Notes: a model not told the origin generated them from the letters alone. A stretch of DNA of 64,000 nucleotides from Henckelia pumila (GCF_033568475.1 NC_133120.1:81506151-81570150), one strand, 5' to 3'; shown: positions 14,101 through 26,475, counted from the first letter of the stretch. A program made the numbers and translations.

Positions 14101-14942
14101 ATTTTATTTCTTGATCCTAAAAGCCATTCTACACCACTAAAAGAAGAAGGTTTTTTCCCATCATTCTCTCTCTTGTCTCCGTTATTTTCTTCTATGATTA
14201 GTAGATTGCCATTTTCTCCCTCATCACCATCCACATCCATGGAGTCTTGCTTCTCTTCCTTCACCAACATCTCCTTAACCATCCCATTCGTATTCAATTC
14301 ATTCCCATTAGCTATACTCGAGCCATCATTCTCACAGAATCGCATAAGCAATCCATTTAGTGCATCATATCGTCGACGAACACAATCATCGTTATCCAAA
14401 CATGGAATCATAAAACACTTTTCATTGCCAGAAAACCCAACTGCAACCTCTTCCAACCTTTCGATGTCCTCAATTGTCAATTCTCGAAAGTACTCATCAG
14501 TCTCAGTCCAAAGAATGCCTGCGCGTGGCGGCTGCTTAGGGGCTGAGGACTTTTTCTCCGTGCCAGAATGTGGCTTCTTGTGCCTTTTACGACCATCGGA
14601 ATGCCTACTCAACAAATGCGTCAGTCCATTGGGCAAATCATTAGCACCGGAAACAGAAGCTGTAGATGTCTGTGACTCGTCCGAGAGGAAGGGCGGGCGA
14701 AAGGATAGTGCTTTACGAGCTTGAGTGTAGAAATCAAGCTCGGCTGTAGACGTCGGGGGCAGTTCCGTGATATTTGGAATACCCGGGGGCGTTTCCGTAA
14801 TTACTGAATTGGAATTAGGGCACTCGTTATGATTGGTATTAATATCAATCTTTGTCTCGGTGGTGCCCCTACCACCGGCCATCGTCTTTCTACGCCACTG
14901 GCGTCGACCTCGGCCTCCGCCTCCACCGGTCATCTCGCCCAT
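5187..14942 (-). CDS. Chromatin reader with two PHD/extended-PHD modules
   Basis: About 19 exons on the minus strand can be chained in frame: 14942-13568, 11659-11574, 11341-10967, 10890-10807, 10563-10192, 9755-9695, 8711-8621, 8470-8364, 8321 to about 8049, 7937-7690, 7612-7382, 7283-7062, 6960-6907, 6819-6754, 6665-6525, 6441-6388, 5965-5906, 5831-5436 and 5354-5187. The product is about 1,487 residues. Residues 315-364 form a C4HC3 PHD finger (first Cys 317), and about 376-498 form an extended PHD (CLLCPKQGGALKP to CSKHSE). A second PHD begins at about 1081 (CDIC), with an extended PHD to about 1260 (CVLCGG to CEKHSS). Between them lies a basic, alanine-rich helix with the KKQGRKERRHREAQ motif. 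PHD-zinc-knuckle-PHD modules are known from BRPF, JADE and AF10 proteins, where they bind histone H3; plant proteins of the Arabidopsis At1g77800 type look similar (from memory). A nuclear histone-reading role is inferred. One intron appears to use a GC donor (6524-6523). The end of exon 9 is uncertain (8049 or 8052). The gene looks intact. Confidence 0.88.
9421..9464. repeat. Tandem 22-bp duplication in an intron
   Basis: Two identical 22-bp units, each beginning ttttcatggttcaac, stand back to back inside the PHD gene intron between the exons at 9695 and 8711. It looks like a simple slippage duplication with no evident function. Confidence 0.85.
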
Positions 14943-15084
14943 CGCCGTTTCCGGCCGACGCAGAAATCCATTTTCCTCGAACCTAACCCCAAAAATTTCC
15001 CCAAATTCCTAACGAAAACTAACCTAATTCGATTCGCCTTCTGCGGATTCAGATAGAGAGAAGGGGTGTCGCGGGGAAGATTAT

Positions 15085-15140
15085 CACGTGTGTGTTTCGA
15101 GTGTGCTTTTGGTGGGTGGATGCGGCTAGGGTTAGGGTTT
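15085..15140 (-). promoter_or_regulatory. Promoter/5' UTR elements: G-box and telo-box
   Basis: Upstream of the PHD gene start (14942), a CACGTG G-box lies at 15085-15090, and a telo-box reading AAACCCTAACCCT on the gene strand lies at 15128-15140. Both are established plant promoter or 5'-leader motifs. Telo-boxes are frequent in genes active in dividing cells and are bound by TRB-type Myb proteins. That these sites act on the PHD gene is inferred from position only. Confidence 0.55.
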
Positions 15141-15706
15141 CTTTTCGATTTTGGGGGTAAATTTTTGGGTCTGCTTTTTTATTTAAATTTAGTGTGAGGG
15201 TCAGTTTCGCTTTTGTGGATCCGTTTTTGGTACGTGTTTCGGATTTTTTGAGTGACATAGACAGAGTCGCGTTGCCGAAACAGCGGTTCCTTTAGGGGTT
15301 TAGAAAGCGGGAGTCGTTCAAGTACGGAGAAACGCGACTTCTGAGCCCGTAGGGAAGTTCCAGTCCAGTGCACCAGGCCAGTAGTGAGGCAGAAATTTGC
15401 TTGTGTACTCACTGAATGGTGACGTGTTGTCGTGTTATTGGCTCGGTTTTTTACGCGTGAATTGGTGCAGTCTGATACGTCGAGCTTCGGAGTTTGCTAC
15501 GGTGTGATGTTCGCGTCGAAGCCCGTTGCCCAGAAATTGCAATTTGATCCTTTGGAATCATAATTATGTAACTATTATGCTATTCAATGCTATTAAATAA
15601 TCTTTATAATGTTTCATTTTAATTCATATTGAAACCATTATATTTTATTTTATTTTTTATATACGCATTATGTGATAAGGAAAGTAGTATTATTAATCTA
15701 TATCTA
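15141..15706. other. Upstream region of the PHD gene
   Basis: The first part, up to about 15550, has balanced composition and probably contains distal promoter. It then passes into AT-rich intergenic DNA. Two overlapping minus-strand open frames (69 and 77 codons) lie here, but they lack known domains and are probably chance. Confidence 0.4.
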
Positions 15707-15948
15707 GGCATCGTTTGGTTTGAGTGATAGGATAAGTAATCCATAGATAAATAATATAAGGTAAATTAAAAATAAATAAGAAAAAACATTTAATATATTA
15801 TTTGATTTGATGGATAGATTATAATTTATTTGATTTAACTGATGTAAAATTATTAATTAATAAATATATAAATAATATGACGAAAATAAGGCGAAATTAA
15901 TTGGGATAAGTTATACATAGATTAATAATACATCAAACCAAACAATGT
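15707..15948. mobile_element. MITE with imperfect terminal inverted repeats
   Basis: The left end (ggcatcgtttggtttga) and the reverse complement of the right end (gacattgtttggtttga) match at all but two positions. They enclose about 242 bp of AT-rich DNA without coding capacity. That is the size and form of a MITE. The GTTTGGTTTG terminal motif recalls plant PIF/Harbinger- or hAT-derived MITEs. The flanking bases (cta and ata) do not give a perfect target-site duplication, so the superfamily stays open. Confidence 0.6.
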
Positions 15949-15951
15949 CAT

Positions 15952-16681
15952 ATACTATTAATAAAGCAAGAGGGATGAATAGTAATTGCATTTTTTGGTG
16001 AAGCCTTTTTTTTAATTTCAAACCTATCCTTTAATATATTAACTCCTAAACATATTTAATTTTGTAGAGATGGTTAAATTCTCATATCTTATATAAAGAT
16101 TTATCTTACTAAATTTTATATAATATTTATTTTTGTACAATATGGTAATTAAATTGAAATTTTCAAAAAAAATATACAAACATATTATGTTTCACACACA
16201 ACGTGTATGCTCAGTTGCTAGTAGTTAATCGAATTTGAATCATGTATACTAACTAACTTAGCTCATCGTCAATGTGACATCAATATAAATTTATATTTAT
16301 AGTCACCATACTTTAAGTAAACGGATATAAATATCAACAAAAAATAAGGGAAAAATCTAACTACCATAAAAAATATGAAATTATCTCATAATATAATTGA
16401 AAAAACATTATGGCTCCGTTTAAACAAATATTTTAAAAATGTTTTCAGTGTTTATAAATGAAAAATACTTAAAATATGTGTTTTGGATGATATATTTGAA
16501 AAGTATTTTTAAAAAAATGTTTTACATGTATAGTTTTTAAAAAAACAAGTGAGACGTGTTTTTTAATTAAAAAATTTATAGAAATCAAAATATATTATTT
16601 TTAAATTGTAAAAATTGGTTTTTATAAAATAGTTGTTCAAACGCATATAATAAATATTATATATAGCCCACATGGGTATAG
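15952..16681. repeat. 730-bp tandem duplication, first unit
   Basis: This AT-rich stretch recurs immediately downstream with an offset of exactly 730 bp. By eye only about four positions differ over the unit, all transitions, so the duplication is recent. The unit ends with the first 15-17 bases of the SINE annotated at 17396 (gcccacatgggtata), which shows that the SINE was already present when the duplication occurred. No coding sequence is recognised. Confidence 0.92.
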
Positions 16682-17411
16682 ATACTATTAATAAAGCAAG
16701 AGGGATGAATAGTAATTGCATTTTTTGGTGAAGCCTTTTTTTTAATTTCAAACCTATCCTTTAATATATTAACTCCTAAACATATTTAATTTTGTAGAGA
16801 TGGTTAAATTCTCATATCTTATATAAAGATTTATCTTACTAAATTTTATATAATATTTATTTTTGTACAATATGGTAATTAAATTGAAATTTTCAAAAAA
16901 AATATGCAAACATATTATGTTTCACACACAACGTGTATGCTCAGTTGCTAGTAGTTAATCGAATTTGAATCATGTATACTAACTAACTTAGCTCATCGTC
17001 AATGTGACATCAATATAAATTTATATTTATAATCACCATACTTTAAGTAAACGGATATAAATATCAACAAAAAATAAGGGAAAAATCTAACTACCATAAA
17101 AAATATGAAATTATCTCATAATATAATTGAAAAAACATTATGGCTCCGTTTAAACAAATATTTTAAAAATGTTTTCAGTGTTTATAAATGAAAAATATTT
17201 AAAATATGTGTTTTGGATGATATATTTGAAAAGTATTTTTAAAAAAATGTTTTACATGTATAGTTTTTAAAAAAACAAGTGAGACGTGTTTTTTAATTAA
17301 AAAATTTATAGAAATCAAAATATATTATTTTTAAATTGTAAAAATTGGTTTTTATAAAATAGTTGTTCAAACGCATACAATAAATATTATATATAGCCCA
17401 CATGGGTATAG
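16682..17411. repeat. 730-bp tandem duplication, second unit
   Basis: Second copy of the preceding unit, continuing without a break into the complete SINE. It contains AT-rich intergenic DNA only. The junction between units has at most one base of ambiguity, so it fits end joining or template switching rather than recombination between long repeats. Confidence 0.92.
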
Positions 17412-17654
17412 ACGAGTTGGTAAGTCCTGAGATGGCGTGAGAAGAAATTTTTCAGTGTTGCGGGTTCGATCTTCGTGTGGAGCATATTCCATGCTGAAAT
17501 ATTGTGGGGTATGCTATGGAGATTGTTCATGTTGCTCCCTCCTTCAGGTCACTGCCGCTCGTGCACATCTCTCGCTTTAACCATCACATGAGTCAATGGG
17601 TCTGGGTTTTTGACTCATATGGGATGGGGTCCCCTTCGAGATCAACCATTTGAA
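17396..17654 (+). mobile_element. tRNA-derived SINE with 17-bp target-site duplication
   Basis: A polymerase III box A (tagacgagttgg, about 17409) and a box B (gggttcgatcttc, about 17461) stand roughly 40 bp apart near the 5' end, as in tRNA-derived SINEs. The roughly 259-bp body is flanked on both sides by the identical 17-mer aataaatattatatata (17379-17395 and 17655-17671). The body is more GC-rich than its surroundings. It has no protein-coding capacity and would depend on LINE reverse transcriptase. The SINE family was not recognised by name. Confidence 0.82.
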
Positions 17655-17671
17655 AATAAATATTATATATA

Positions 17672-19334
17672 TATATACATTATTAAAAAAAACCTAAATT
17701 AAAAATAATTTATATAATGTTTCTTTTTTTTTAATAATATAATATTTCATTTTAATTAATATAGAAACTTTTCATATTTTTTCATATGCACGCATAATAT
17801 GACGCATCCCACGAGGGTCAAGACTCGAGGATGTGGGTATTATTAATAATTTTATATGTCTATGACATGGAGAGGTCGATTATCATTTTTTCCCCAATTT
17901 CCATTTTTATTTTTTTTAAAAAAAAAATCGTTCTGATATGAAAACAATAAAAATTTTACGATAAAAAAATATTTAAAAGTTCACGAATGAACGCATATAG
18001 TTATCTAAAAAACAAATTAGACACTAGACAGAATAATTTGCTTGACAAATTAGCTAACACAAAAAAAACTATTTAATCTTAAATATAATTATTTTACATA
18101 GTACAAAAAATATGTTTATTTTGTCTCATATATAATTATGGTTGTACGTATTTTCATAGAAATTTTAAAAGTTTTTGAAACGGTAAATTTATAAATAAAT
18201 TTATAATTTTATGATTATTTAATGAATATTTTAATGTAATAAAAAATTTGTTTGAACCAGTTAATATGCTTGATCATGGAATAGATTAGTGAAAAAAAGT
18301 AGATATAAATAATATTAAATATGACGATTGAACTACATATTTGAGATGGATAAAAAATATAACACTATATTAAAAACATACAACTCGAGCTTACCAAATA
18401 CAATAATGTTGGAGAGTAATTAATTTGACTTTGCATCATATTGATATACAACATAGGTCTCAATTATATAAATTATAAACTTGTTTTTATTTTTTCTCAG
18501 TGTCGAAAATACAATATAGTCGCTATATTTAGTATTATTATGTTTGACCAATGTGACCCTATTAAGTATTGAAAATGTACAACTATTTTCGAATAAACTA
18601 AATAAACATAAAATATGAAGTTTGTAGATATAAACTTTGTTTTTACAATAAATTTTCTGGTCCGTGTAAAAAAAAACAAACACATGTATTTAGAAACGAG
18701 TAGGTATGATATTTCTTAGAATTTTTATCATGGATTTTACGATTTGATAAGATTTTTTTCCCCAAGATTATGCATATCATGCAACTTTTATGAATATTGT
18801 GATGCAATGGTTATTTCATTTGTAGCCAACGACTCTCAAATTTCGTTTCCTATGTGTTGTTACAATCACCCATTTTTGGGTGAAAACGATTAACAAATTG
18901 ATAAGAGGGCGTTGAGATTTCCCCTTATACACAAATCAGGCAAAATAAAAAATAGGAAAACGAGAGAAAATACGTGAAATGAGACAAAACCCTGATACAA
19001 TGTGCCAACCACTTTGTAACTTAGGAGAACATATATGATAAAAAATTACAATTACATTATTCAAACTATTAAACAAATACATTATTAATTTCTCTTTTGT
19101 ACCTCAAGTTCTCAATGATGCCAATCAATATTATCATATATCCCCAAATTTTAAAGTTGTTATAGATTCGCGATAAAAAATATGATGACATAACAAAACA
19201 TGTCAGACATAATTAATAAATGACTTGTCAAATGATTATTTTCTGTGAATAAAGATACAATATATTATTTATTTACTAACGAGATCAAGTAAATCAATAA
19301 TTAAATATACTAAAATATCACACTAAAAGCCCTC
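17672..19334. other. AT-rich intergenic DNA
   Basis: This stretch is very AT-rich with an (AT)n run near 17661-17677 and many homopolymer A/T tracts. The longest minus-strand open frames (18420-18685) are low complexity and overlap each other in different frames. I see no gene, RNA gene or clear transposon in it. Confidence 0.5.
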
Positions 19335-19339
19335 AAAGT

Positions 19340-19570
19340 TGTTATAAAATAAAAGATAAACTAACCAAAGAATATGCAAAGAAAACAAATAAATTCAATA
19401 TATTAAAAGTATTACATGAGTGACCTATTTATAGGTACAAGAAATTTTCAAGTATGGTAACTATGCAATTACAAGGAAATGATATTATCTTGATTCTTTA
19501 CCATCTTTCGAAGATTTGATTATGATTTTCTTCGATCACCCAAATCTTTGACATCCATAATATTGCAACA
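19340..19570 (-). repeat. Copia 3' LTR
   Basis: Starts TGTTATAA and ends GCAACA on the plus strand. Matches 35242-35476. Next to it on the inner side is the polypurine tract. Confidence 0.93.
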
Positions 19571-19582
19571 CTCCCCCTTGGA
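19571..19582 (-). other. Copia polypurine tract
   Basis: On the minus strand this reads tccaagggggag and abuts the 3' LTR, the expected plus-strand primer site for reverse transcription. Confidence 0.8.
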
Positions 19583-19783
19583 TGTCATTCGACGGATGTG
19601 CCTCGTTAAAATCTTACTAGAAAAAACCCAATGGGATAAAAATCTAGTAAAGGAAAAAGAGTACAACATCCCTCATTATTGCTAAACTACCTCGTTAAAA
19701 ACCTTGTCATGAAAAACCACTTGGGAAAAATCATGGACAAGAAAAAAGAGTGCAGTTTGGATTAACTCCCCCTGTTGCGAACA

Positions 19784-20173
19784 TCACTTGAAATCTCTAA
19801 GTCGCCGCATTTCGATTTTGTACACCGATTTCTCAAAAGTTGATGTGGGCAATGATTTTGTGAAAAGATCGGCAAGGTTATCACTTGAGCGAATTTGTTG
19901 AACTTCAATATCACTTTTCTTTTGCAAATTATGGGTGAAAAAGAACTTGGGGGATATATGCTTTGTCCTATCACCTTTGATGTATCCATCTTTCAGTTAA
20001 GCAATATAAGCCGCATTGTCTTCGTAGAGTATTGTAGCCAAGTTTTTAGTAGAAGACAAGCCGCATTCCTCTTTAATATGATGAATCATCGATCTCAACC
20101 AAACACATTCTCGACTGGCTTCATGGATTGCAAGTATTTCTGCATGATTTGATGAGGTAGCGACCATGGTTTG
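19784..20173 (-). pseudogene. Copia RNase H, C-terminal fragment
   Basis: Read on the minus strand, this continues the Copia RNase H that breaks off at 30391. It has SNHAEILAIHEASRE with a catalytic Glu, LYEDNAAYIA with a catalytic Asp, and a tail with DNLADLFTKSLP typical of Copia C termini. It stops at 19784-19786 (TGA). A CAA codon has become TAA after the AAYIA motif (near 19997). The split from the rest of the domain is caused solely by the Gypsy C insertion, whose GTTTG duplication joins both halves in frame. Confidence 0.88.
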
Positions 20174-22847
20174 TGAAACGACCAAATTTTCTAAAATAAC
20201 ATATGCGGAAATTTTTTTTTTTTATCCTAAGTAAAATAAATGTTCATACATGCCCATACATATATGCACAACATTAAACAGATTTAAAAAAATAACTTAA
20301 ATAAAATTCAACATTTCATACTTAAATATCTGAGTCAAACTTAAATAAAATACTGTCAAAACAATTAACTTAAAAGTTTGCATGCAATAAAATTACTTAA
20401 TAAAAATAGTATTAAAATTCGCCACTGAAAATACTTAAAAGAAATAAATAAATAACAGAGTTTAAAATTCTTAAAAATATTCATAATGACTCAGACGACG
20501 GCCGCGGGGGATCACTGCCTGTCTGCTCATACGTCCTCGCCGCCGGTAGGTACTACATCTTCCTCTACGTACTCACCTGCACCATATAAGTGTAGTGAGC
20601 CTAGAGGCACAACATGCTAACATAACAAGGATTTAAAATAATTTAAATCACTGAAGTACTAATACATAACATATATATGAATGGGCATGCTTAAAAATCA
20701 TGAATCATAACTTAAAATCTTGCTTAAACTTGATCTTAAATATAATCATATAATACATACATAAACATTGTTGAGCATAATATTTTTCTAACATCGCATG
20801 GTCATATCCATAGTGTAACCTTAAACTTAAATGGTTCGATTGATCAGTCTCTTAAAACCAATGTACGCGGCGGTGACGAATCACCTCTTGCTGGTAGTAA
20901 ACTATCCTTAAATTGATAGTAAACTGCCCTTAACATGTGGGGGCTTGTCCCCCTTAAATTGTCACACTACTTCAACTTCCAACATAAAATTATTTTCTTG
21001 CTCAACCTTAAACATTAAATCATGCCATAAAATTATTTCATGAATGCATGTACTTAAATAAAAATGTGTGTCCTACATATATATTTAATTTAATTTTTAT
21101 ACTAACATATAAATACTAAAATAACTTTCATGCATAAAATAATTAAATATATAATTAGAACACATGCAATTTCTCATGATTTGTACTGAACTGCTGGCTC
21201 TAACACTCAAGCCCATTTTCTTAAATTCTGGCCCATTAACACTGAGACTGACCCATTAACATACTTAAGCTCATTAACACATTTCTAAGCCCAATAAATC
21301 AATTAAAGCCCATTAGCACATATTTGGCCCAATAATAACTTAATCTGGCCCAATGGACCCAAAAGCCCAAAGATTGGCCCAATAACTTCCATGGGCTCCC
21401 AAGCCCATAAAAATTATCAGGCTAACTTAATTTAATTTAATTAAGCCCAATAACAATTAAATTCAACCCAAATAATTAAATGAAACCCAATTAAATTTTT
21501 GGATTTAATTAGGCCCATTTAACACTTAATTAAACTTAAAACTTAAAAATAAAAATACCCAAGCCCGACTCACTTAACCCCGACCCGGACCCAACTAACA
21601 TAACCCATGACTTTCCAGACCCGACCCGGATCCACTCTAAACCCTAAAACCCGATCCCCCCTCTTGTATAGCCCTCGGCCGAGAGCAGCAGCCACTCCAT
21701 GGCTGCTGCCGGCCTGCTCCGGCCGCCCCTGGCCGGAGCTCCGCCGCCCACACGTAGCCCACGTCTGGGCGGTCCTAACCTGACCACAACCCCAGCCCCA
21801 TGCAGCCTTAGCCACCTAGCCGATCGCCCCTTCCTCTAAACCCTAAACTGCGCACAAATGACCCGATCTTGCACCAGCCCTTACCTGGGCTCATTTGGCT
21901 CGAACCCCTCGAGCCACTCGAGTCCAGACCACCCTCACACAGCCTAGGAACCCTTGTCCAGCAGCTAGACGCACCCATGGCAAATAAAACGTGAGCATGA
22001 TTCAACAAATACATGAACAAGGCGCATACATCCAAACCAATCTCGATTTCTCTGAAATTTTTTTTTGAATAAATCTGATACTTACACACACACACGCATA
22101 AACACTGATATGGCATAAAGAAAATGAAAAGAAACATTCCTAGCACCGAAGGTTAAAGAGAAGTAGGCTTAGATGACGATTCCGGGACGACGGGACGATG
22201 ATCAGCCACCTTGGAAGCTTAAACTCGATCTCCTATGGAGTTTTCTGGGCTGGCACGATGAAGGAGGTGAAGAACAAGGGAGGGGGTGGCGGCTGAAGGC
22301 TTGAAGACGTAGGTTTGGGTAGATTTAGGGTGTAATTTAATTAAAACAAGGTTTTGGATAATTAAAATATTAATAAGGGTTTTAAATATAAAATATATAA
22401 CTTAAAAACTCTAAATAATACGTAAAGATCTGATAACTAATTTAAAATCCCGAAATATAAATTTTAGGGAATTTCAAAGGTAATTAAAAGTCAATATTTT
22501 GGCTAAATTTGGATAAAAAGGGACTCCTAAAATTATATAAAATCAAATACTGAAAATTTTGAGGAAATAAAACTCAAAATAATATTTTTGGGCTCTAAAA
22601 AGACTCATAAAAATAATTTGGATAGAAAGTTGTCATCTCGTCCGTCCACGGTCCCGTCTACGTGATAAAATAACTAAATTTTCATAAATCATGAAAAATC
22701 TTTAATTATGGGTTAAATGCTTAAAAATAACTTAAAACATGCACGAATAATTTCACATAATTATTTAACCCATAATCTAAAATTCTAAATAAATAAAATC
22801 TCTAATTATGCATGCGAATTTACGTACTAAAAATACTGGGTGCTACA
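20174..22847 (-). repeat. Gypsy C 3' LTR
   Basis: Matches 27698-30390 over its length with scattered differences (about 2% in the stretch compared by eye). It holds a GC-rich block (21560-22260), a run of GCCCA motifs (about 21210-21510) and small chance open frames shared by both LTRs but not obviously protein-coding. Confidence 0.92.
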
Positions 22848-22862
22848 ATTCTCCCCCCCTTA
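22848..22862 (-). other. Gypsy C polypurine tract
   Basis: On the minus strand the sequence just before the 3' LTR contains aaggggggg followed by agaat, a standard polypurine tract. Confidence 0.8.
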
Positions 22863-22892
22863 ATTTGAATTTCGTCCTCGAAATTAGAGTAC

Positions 22893-25800
22893 TTATTCGA
22901 ATAACTCCGGGTAGCGAGTCCTCATGTTTGCCTCGGTCTCCCAAGTGGCTTCCTCCTCGGAATGATTCTGCCACTGGACTTTGAACATCGGTATGACCCG
23001 CGTCCTCAATCTCCGCTCCTCTCTGGATAAGATCCGAACAGGCCTCTCCTCAAATACTAGATCCGGTGCTAACTGCAAAGGTTCGAAATCTAGTACATGC
23101 ACCGGATTCGAGACGTATCTCCGTAGCATGGATACATGGAAAATGTTGTGCACTGCCGCAAGCCCTAGTGGCAAAGCCAAACGGTAGGCCAACGTGCCAA
23201 CTCTCTCCAAGATCTCAAATGACCCAATATATCTCGGATTCAACTTGCCTCTGCGTCCGAATCTCATCACCCCTTTCATAGGTGATACTTTCAGAAACAC
23301 ATGATCACCCACTGCAAACTCAAGATCTCGTCGTCGAGTATCAGCATAACTTTTCTGACAACTCTGAGCTGTCCTCATACGATTCCGAATCTGAATCACA
23401 ATGTCTACAGTCTGCTGTACAATCTCGGGACCCAATAGAATCCTCTCTCCAACCTCATCCCAATGAATAGGAGATCTGCATCTCCTCCCATACAAAGCTG
23501 CATAAGGAGCCATACCTATAGACGCCTGAAAGCTGCTGTTATAGGTAAACGCCACTAATGGCAATCTCGTCTCCCATGAGCCCTGAAAATCGATGACACA
23601 GGATCTTAGTAAGTCCTCAAGAATCTGTATCACCCTCTCAGACTGACCATCTATCAGAGGATGAAAAGCTGTGCTGATCAGTAGTCGAGTCCCCAATGCT
23701 GTATGTAGACTCTTCCAGAACGCAGACGTAAATCTCGGATCTCTGTCTGACACAATCGACACTGGTATGCCATGCAGTCTAACAATCTCCTTGATGTAAA
23801 GCTCCGCATACTGTGTCAATGAGTAAGTAGTCCTCACTGGCAAGAAATGAGCTGACTTGGTGAGTCTATCCACGATCACCCAAATAGCCGTGCAACCTCT
23901 GGCACTCCTCGGTAAACCAACTACAAAGTCCATCGTAATGTTCTCCCATTTCCATTCCGAAATAGGAAGAGGTCTAAGAAGTCCTGCTGGACGCTGATGC
24001 TCTGCCTTGACCTGCTGAAAATTCAAGCACTCTGACACAACTCTCCCGATGTCTCTCTTCATCCCGGGCCACCAATACAATAGCTGTAAATCTCGGTACA
24101 TCTTCGTACTTCCGGGGTGAATGGAGTACAGAGATGTGTGAGTCTCTGCTAAAATCTCAGCTCTCAACTGATCGACGTTCGGTACCCACATCCTACCACG
24201 GTACTAAACAATGTCATCCACAACTGTATAAAGAAGACCACCCTTGGCCTCATCTCTCTGCCTCCAACGCTGTAACTCCTCATCAGTAGGTTGTCCATCT
24301 CTGATCCGATCTCGTAGAATCGGCTTCACCGTCAACACTGACAAGCTCGGTGCATGACCACTCGAGTAAAACTCCAAATCAAACCTCTGAATCTCGCTCT
24401 GCAGTGGTAACTGCACTGTCAAACACGATGCTATTGACGACTTCCGACTCAAAGCATCGGCCACTACATTAGCTTTACCTGTATGGTAGCTAATGTCACA
24501 GTCGTAATCCTTCACCAACTCCAACCATCTCCGTTGCCTCATGTTCAACTCTTTCTGAGTGAAGAAGTACTTGAGCTCTTATGATCAGTGAAAATCTTGC
24601 ACTTCTCGCCATACAGATAGTGCCTCCATATTTTCAAAGCGAAGACCACTGCTGCTAACTCCAAGTCATGTGTCGGGTAGTTCTGCTCATGAATCTTCAA
24701 CTGCCTCGATGCATAAGCAATAACCTTACCACACTGCATAAGTACTGCGCCTAACCCTAGCTTAGACGCGTCGGTGTATACCACTAACTCCTCGTGTGGT
24801 ACTATCATCGCTAAAACCGGTGCGGTAGTGAGTGCTTCCTTCAGCTGATCGAAGCTCCTCTGACAGTCTGAACTCCAAATAAACTTCGCATTCTTCTTGG
24901 TTAAGGAAGTCAAGGGTACTACAATAGAGGAAAAACTCTTGATGAACTTCCTATAATATCCTGCCAAACCCAAAAAACTGCGAATCTCCGAAGCATTCCT
25001 CGGAATACCCCATTTCTGCACTGCCTTAACCTTCGACTGATCCACTGCAATCCCATCTCTCGAAATAATGTGGCCAAAAAATGCCACCTGCTCAAGCCAA
25101 AACTCGTATTTGCTGAACTTGGCATACAAACGCTGCTCCCTCAAAGTCTGCAAGGCTATCTATAGGTGCTGCCTATGCTCCTCAATGCTCCTAGAGTAGA
25201 TCAAGATATCATCAATGAAGACTATGATGAACTGATCAAGATACGGCTGAAATACCCAGTTCATGAGATCCATGAAAACCTCTGGAGCATTGGTCAGTCC
25301 AAATGGCATTACTAAGAACTCGTAATACCCATAACGTGTCCGGAAAGCAGTCTTGGACACATCTGCATCTCTAACTCGCAGCTGATGATATTCAGATCGC
25401 AGGTCGATCTTGGAGAACACCGAAGCTCCCTGCAACTGATCAAATAAGTCCTCTATCCTCGGCAGTGAGTACTTATTCTTCACTGTGACCCTGTTGAGCT
25501 CTCGATAATCGATGCACAGTCTCATACTGCCATCCTTCTTCTTCACAAATAACACTGGAGCTCCCCATGGAGAAAAGCTAGGACGAACAAAGCCTTTCTC
25601 TAATAACTTCTAAATCTGTTCCTTCAACTCTTTCATCTCGGTAGGAGCAAGTCGGTACGGTGCCTTTGAGATAGGCACGGTGTCTGGCACTAAGTCGATA
25701 ATGAACTCCACATCTCTCACTGGTAGAATTCCCGCAACATCCTTCGAAAAGACGTCCGGAAAGTCACGAACCACTTTTATCTCTGATAATGATCTGCTTG

Positions 25801-26264
25801 ATGGTTCTAAGGCCGTGACAATACTCGCTAGAAAACCTCGGCAATCCCGTCTCAACAGCTTCCTCGTCTGAATATAAGATATCACCTGAGGAATATCACT
25901 GCTCTGAGATGCATGGAAAGTAAACGGATCGCCTTCCGACGGTTTCACTGACACTGTTCTCCGATGAAAACAATCGAAGCTCCATTGACTGTCAATCAGT
26001 CCATACCCAATATCAAATCAAATCCACTCAACGGCAAAACCACTACATCTGCACGAATGGAGTGCCCCTGTAGCTCCAACTCCAGCTCTCGGATGACACT
26101 AGAGGTAGTAATAATCTGTCCTGACGGCATAGTGACAACATAACCATTGTTGGCAATCTCAGAGGTAATGCCTATCCATCTGATAAACTCCAGGAAGATA
26201 AACGAATGCGTAACCCCTGAATCTAGCAACGCAAACGTGGAGTTGCCTCCAACTAGAATTCTCC
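22893..26264 (-). pseudogene. Gypsy C pol: protease, RT, RNase H, integrase, chromo-like tail
   Basis: Read on the minus strand from a putative splice acceptor (26264). In order it shows a DSG aspartic protease motif (LLDSGVTHSF), RT with the [10 protein letters not shown] active-site motif, RNase H ([15 protein letters not shown]), an integrase zinc domain, the integrase core (SDRDPRF, DGQSERV) and a tail ending YPELFE. The frame is broken by TGA for Trp near 26000, a shift shortly after it, CAG-to-TAG stops near 25610, 25160 and 24204, and a 1-nt loss near 24573 inside the RNase H TDHKS motif. The second Cys pair of the integrase HHCC zinc site reads CLNF instead of CLTC (as in copy B), so a zinc ligand is lost as well. 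Non-functional. Confidence 0.92.
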
Positions 26265-26475
26265 CTGCACGCAGAAGAATCCCAACAATTTCATACCACT
26301 ACTAAAATTTCTCCCAAAGATGAGTCACTAATAACCCTTAGTTCTAATCACAAGTAAAACATGCTTCTTATTCTAACATGCAGATAGGTAACCCAAATAA
26401 CAAATTATTCCACAACAAAAATCGAAAAATATTACCCAAAAGAAGAAATCATAAAATGCTAGGGGTAAGATATAT
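26265..26475 (-). other. Putative gag-pol intron of Gypsy C, donor mutated
   Basis: About 211 bp of non-coding AT-rich DNA separates the gag end (DTSLIT) from protease. The acceptor (TGCAG then GGAGAATTC) is the same as in Gypsy B, but the donor GT of B is AT here, so this copy probably can no longer splice. With the B borders the two halves would join in frame. Confidence 0.55.

Noticed and set aside
14173..14724. 183-codon plus-strand frame
   Set aside because: Antisense to the large first exon of the PHD gene, with no domain; it follows from the codon use of the real gene.
15049..15412. Overlapping minus-strand frames upstream of the PHD gene
   Set aside because: No domain, mutually overlapping in two frames, located in promoter/5' UTR sequence.
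17409..17472. A tRNA gene
   Set aside because: Box A and box B are present, but no cloverleaf or acceptor stem can be folded and the unit is flanked by target duplications, so it is a SINE.
22083..22098. (AC)n run in the Gypsy C LTR
   Set aside because: Short simple repeat present in both LTRs; no further meaning.
21808..22146. Open frame in the Gypsy C LTR (counterpart 29352-29753)
   Set aside because: Shared by both LTRs only because they are copies. It is not preserved as a frame in Gypsy B, shows no domain and lies in a GC-rich LTR block.
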